In this document: piece by piece, positions 13,146 to 13,302 of the stretch | Layout: every line of letters begins with the position of its first letter | How positions within the stretch are numbered: the first letter of the stretch is position 1 | Origin: GCA-003244245 sp038276315 | Lineage (GTDB): Bacteria; Actinomycetota; Actinomycetes; Mycobacteriales; Pseudonocardiaceae | DNA: 13,302 nt | Direction: 5' to 3' | Assembly (NCBI GenBank): GCA_038276315.1 | Contig: JBBPZY010000283.1 | Coordinates: 1 to 13,302, forward strand | The notes under the pieces: generated by a model | The model's database searches: none | The model's input: the letters and a program-made list of their open reading frames with translations, nothing else | Told to the model about the DNA's origin: nothing | Made by a program: the position numbers and the translations under genes

Positions 13146-13302
13146 TCAGGCGCGTTGCCCGGTGAGGGCGTCGTCGGGGGTTGGGTGGTGGGGGGTTGGG
13201 TTGTCGGGGGTTGGGTTGTCGGGGGTTGGGTTGTCGGGGGTTGGGGGGTGGGGGGTGGGGTGGTGGGGGGGGGGGTTGTGGGGGGGGGGGGGGGGGGGGG
13301 TG
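13146..13302 (-). CDS. C-terminus of a proline-rich repeat protein (partial)
   Basis: A leftward frame enters from the right edge and ends at TGA 13146-13148. Its visible end reads P-T-P-D-N three times, then P-T-P-H-H-P-T-P-D-D, then A-L-T-G-Q-R-A. The 5-residue period comes from a 15-bp DNA repeat. The preceding codons are almost all proline because of the poly-C run, which may be partly artefact. Such tails are common at the ends of actinobacterial secreted or membrane proteins and kinases, so the function cannot be told. The stop lies 30 bp before the esterase start, suggesting an operon. Confidence 0.5.
   Translation of the reverse strand, partial: TPPPPPPHNPPPHHPTPHPPTPDNPTPDNPTPDNPTPHHPTPDDALTGQRA
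13171..13302. repeat. 15-bp G-rich tandem repeat grading into poly-G
   Basis: About five units of the form GTCGGGGGTTGGGTT run from 13173 to 13247, then decay into G runs interrupted by single T bases and end in more than 20 consecutive G. The repeat could form G-quadruplexes on the plus strand. The final homopolymer has the look of a low-quality sequence end. Confidence 0.75.

Noticed and set aside
13171..13302. CRISPR array or telomere-like end
   Set aside because: The units are contiguous 15-bp repeats without spacers, fit a coding repeat on the minus strand, and decay into homopolymer, so neither reading holds.

Overview
The window looks like high-GC actinobacterial DNA. The two DUF397 proteins, the Mrp antiporter gene set, the 13E12/DUF222 family fragment and the actinobacterial-style end-joining enzymes together suggest a Pseudonocardiales-type organism; that placement is inferred from family content only. 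Intact and ruined genes alternate. No tRNA, rRNA or CRISPR array was seen.

Layout. 1-79: start of a leftward gene cut by the window edge, possibly an IS66-type transposase. 80-476: no gene; it holds a strong hairpin and a well-formed promoter flanked by CACGTG palindromes. 477-1806: an accessory cassette of DUF397 gene, Cys-rich hypothetical gene (weakly primase/polymerase-like) and a second, convergent DUF397 gene. 2003-4233 (minus): a complete-order but ruined Mrp Na+/H+ antiporter operon (E-F-G-[A/B]-C-D) carrying frameshifts, a nonsense codon and several internal deletions. 4443-5423: intact ATP-dependent DNA ligase. 5427-5946: fragment of a 13E12/DUF222 HNH gene. 6158-7506: type II NADH dehydrogenase split by a one-base frameshift at its FAD motif. 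7461-8185: degraded AMP nucleosidase gene. 8195-8584: small membrane protein (DUF4267/DoxX-like). 8710-10257: intact LigD phosphoesterase-polymerase protein. 10252-11295: intact menC, preceded by a possible coupled small ORF. 11429-11776: no gene; it holds paired operator-like palindromes. 11777-12055: GlsB/YeaQ-type membrane protein. 12078-13115: intact alpha/beta-hydrolase esterase. 13146-13302: C-terminus of a proline-rich protein with 15-bp repeats running into a poly-G window end.

How the genes relate. The ligase and the phosphoesterase-polymerase are the modules of a non-homologous end-joining machine encoded as two proteins; Ku is not in the window. The genes between and beside them (mrp, 13E12, ndh, amn) show repeated small indels and clean internal deletions, while the NHEJ genes, menC, glsB-like and esterase genes are open. 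This reads as a local gene graveyard in which only some genes are still under selection.
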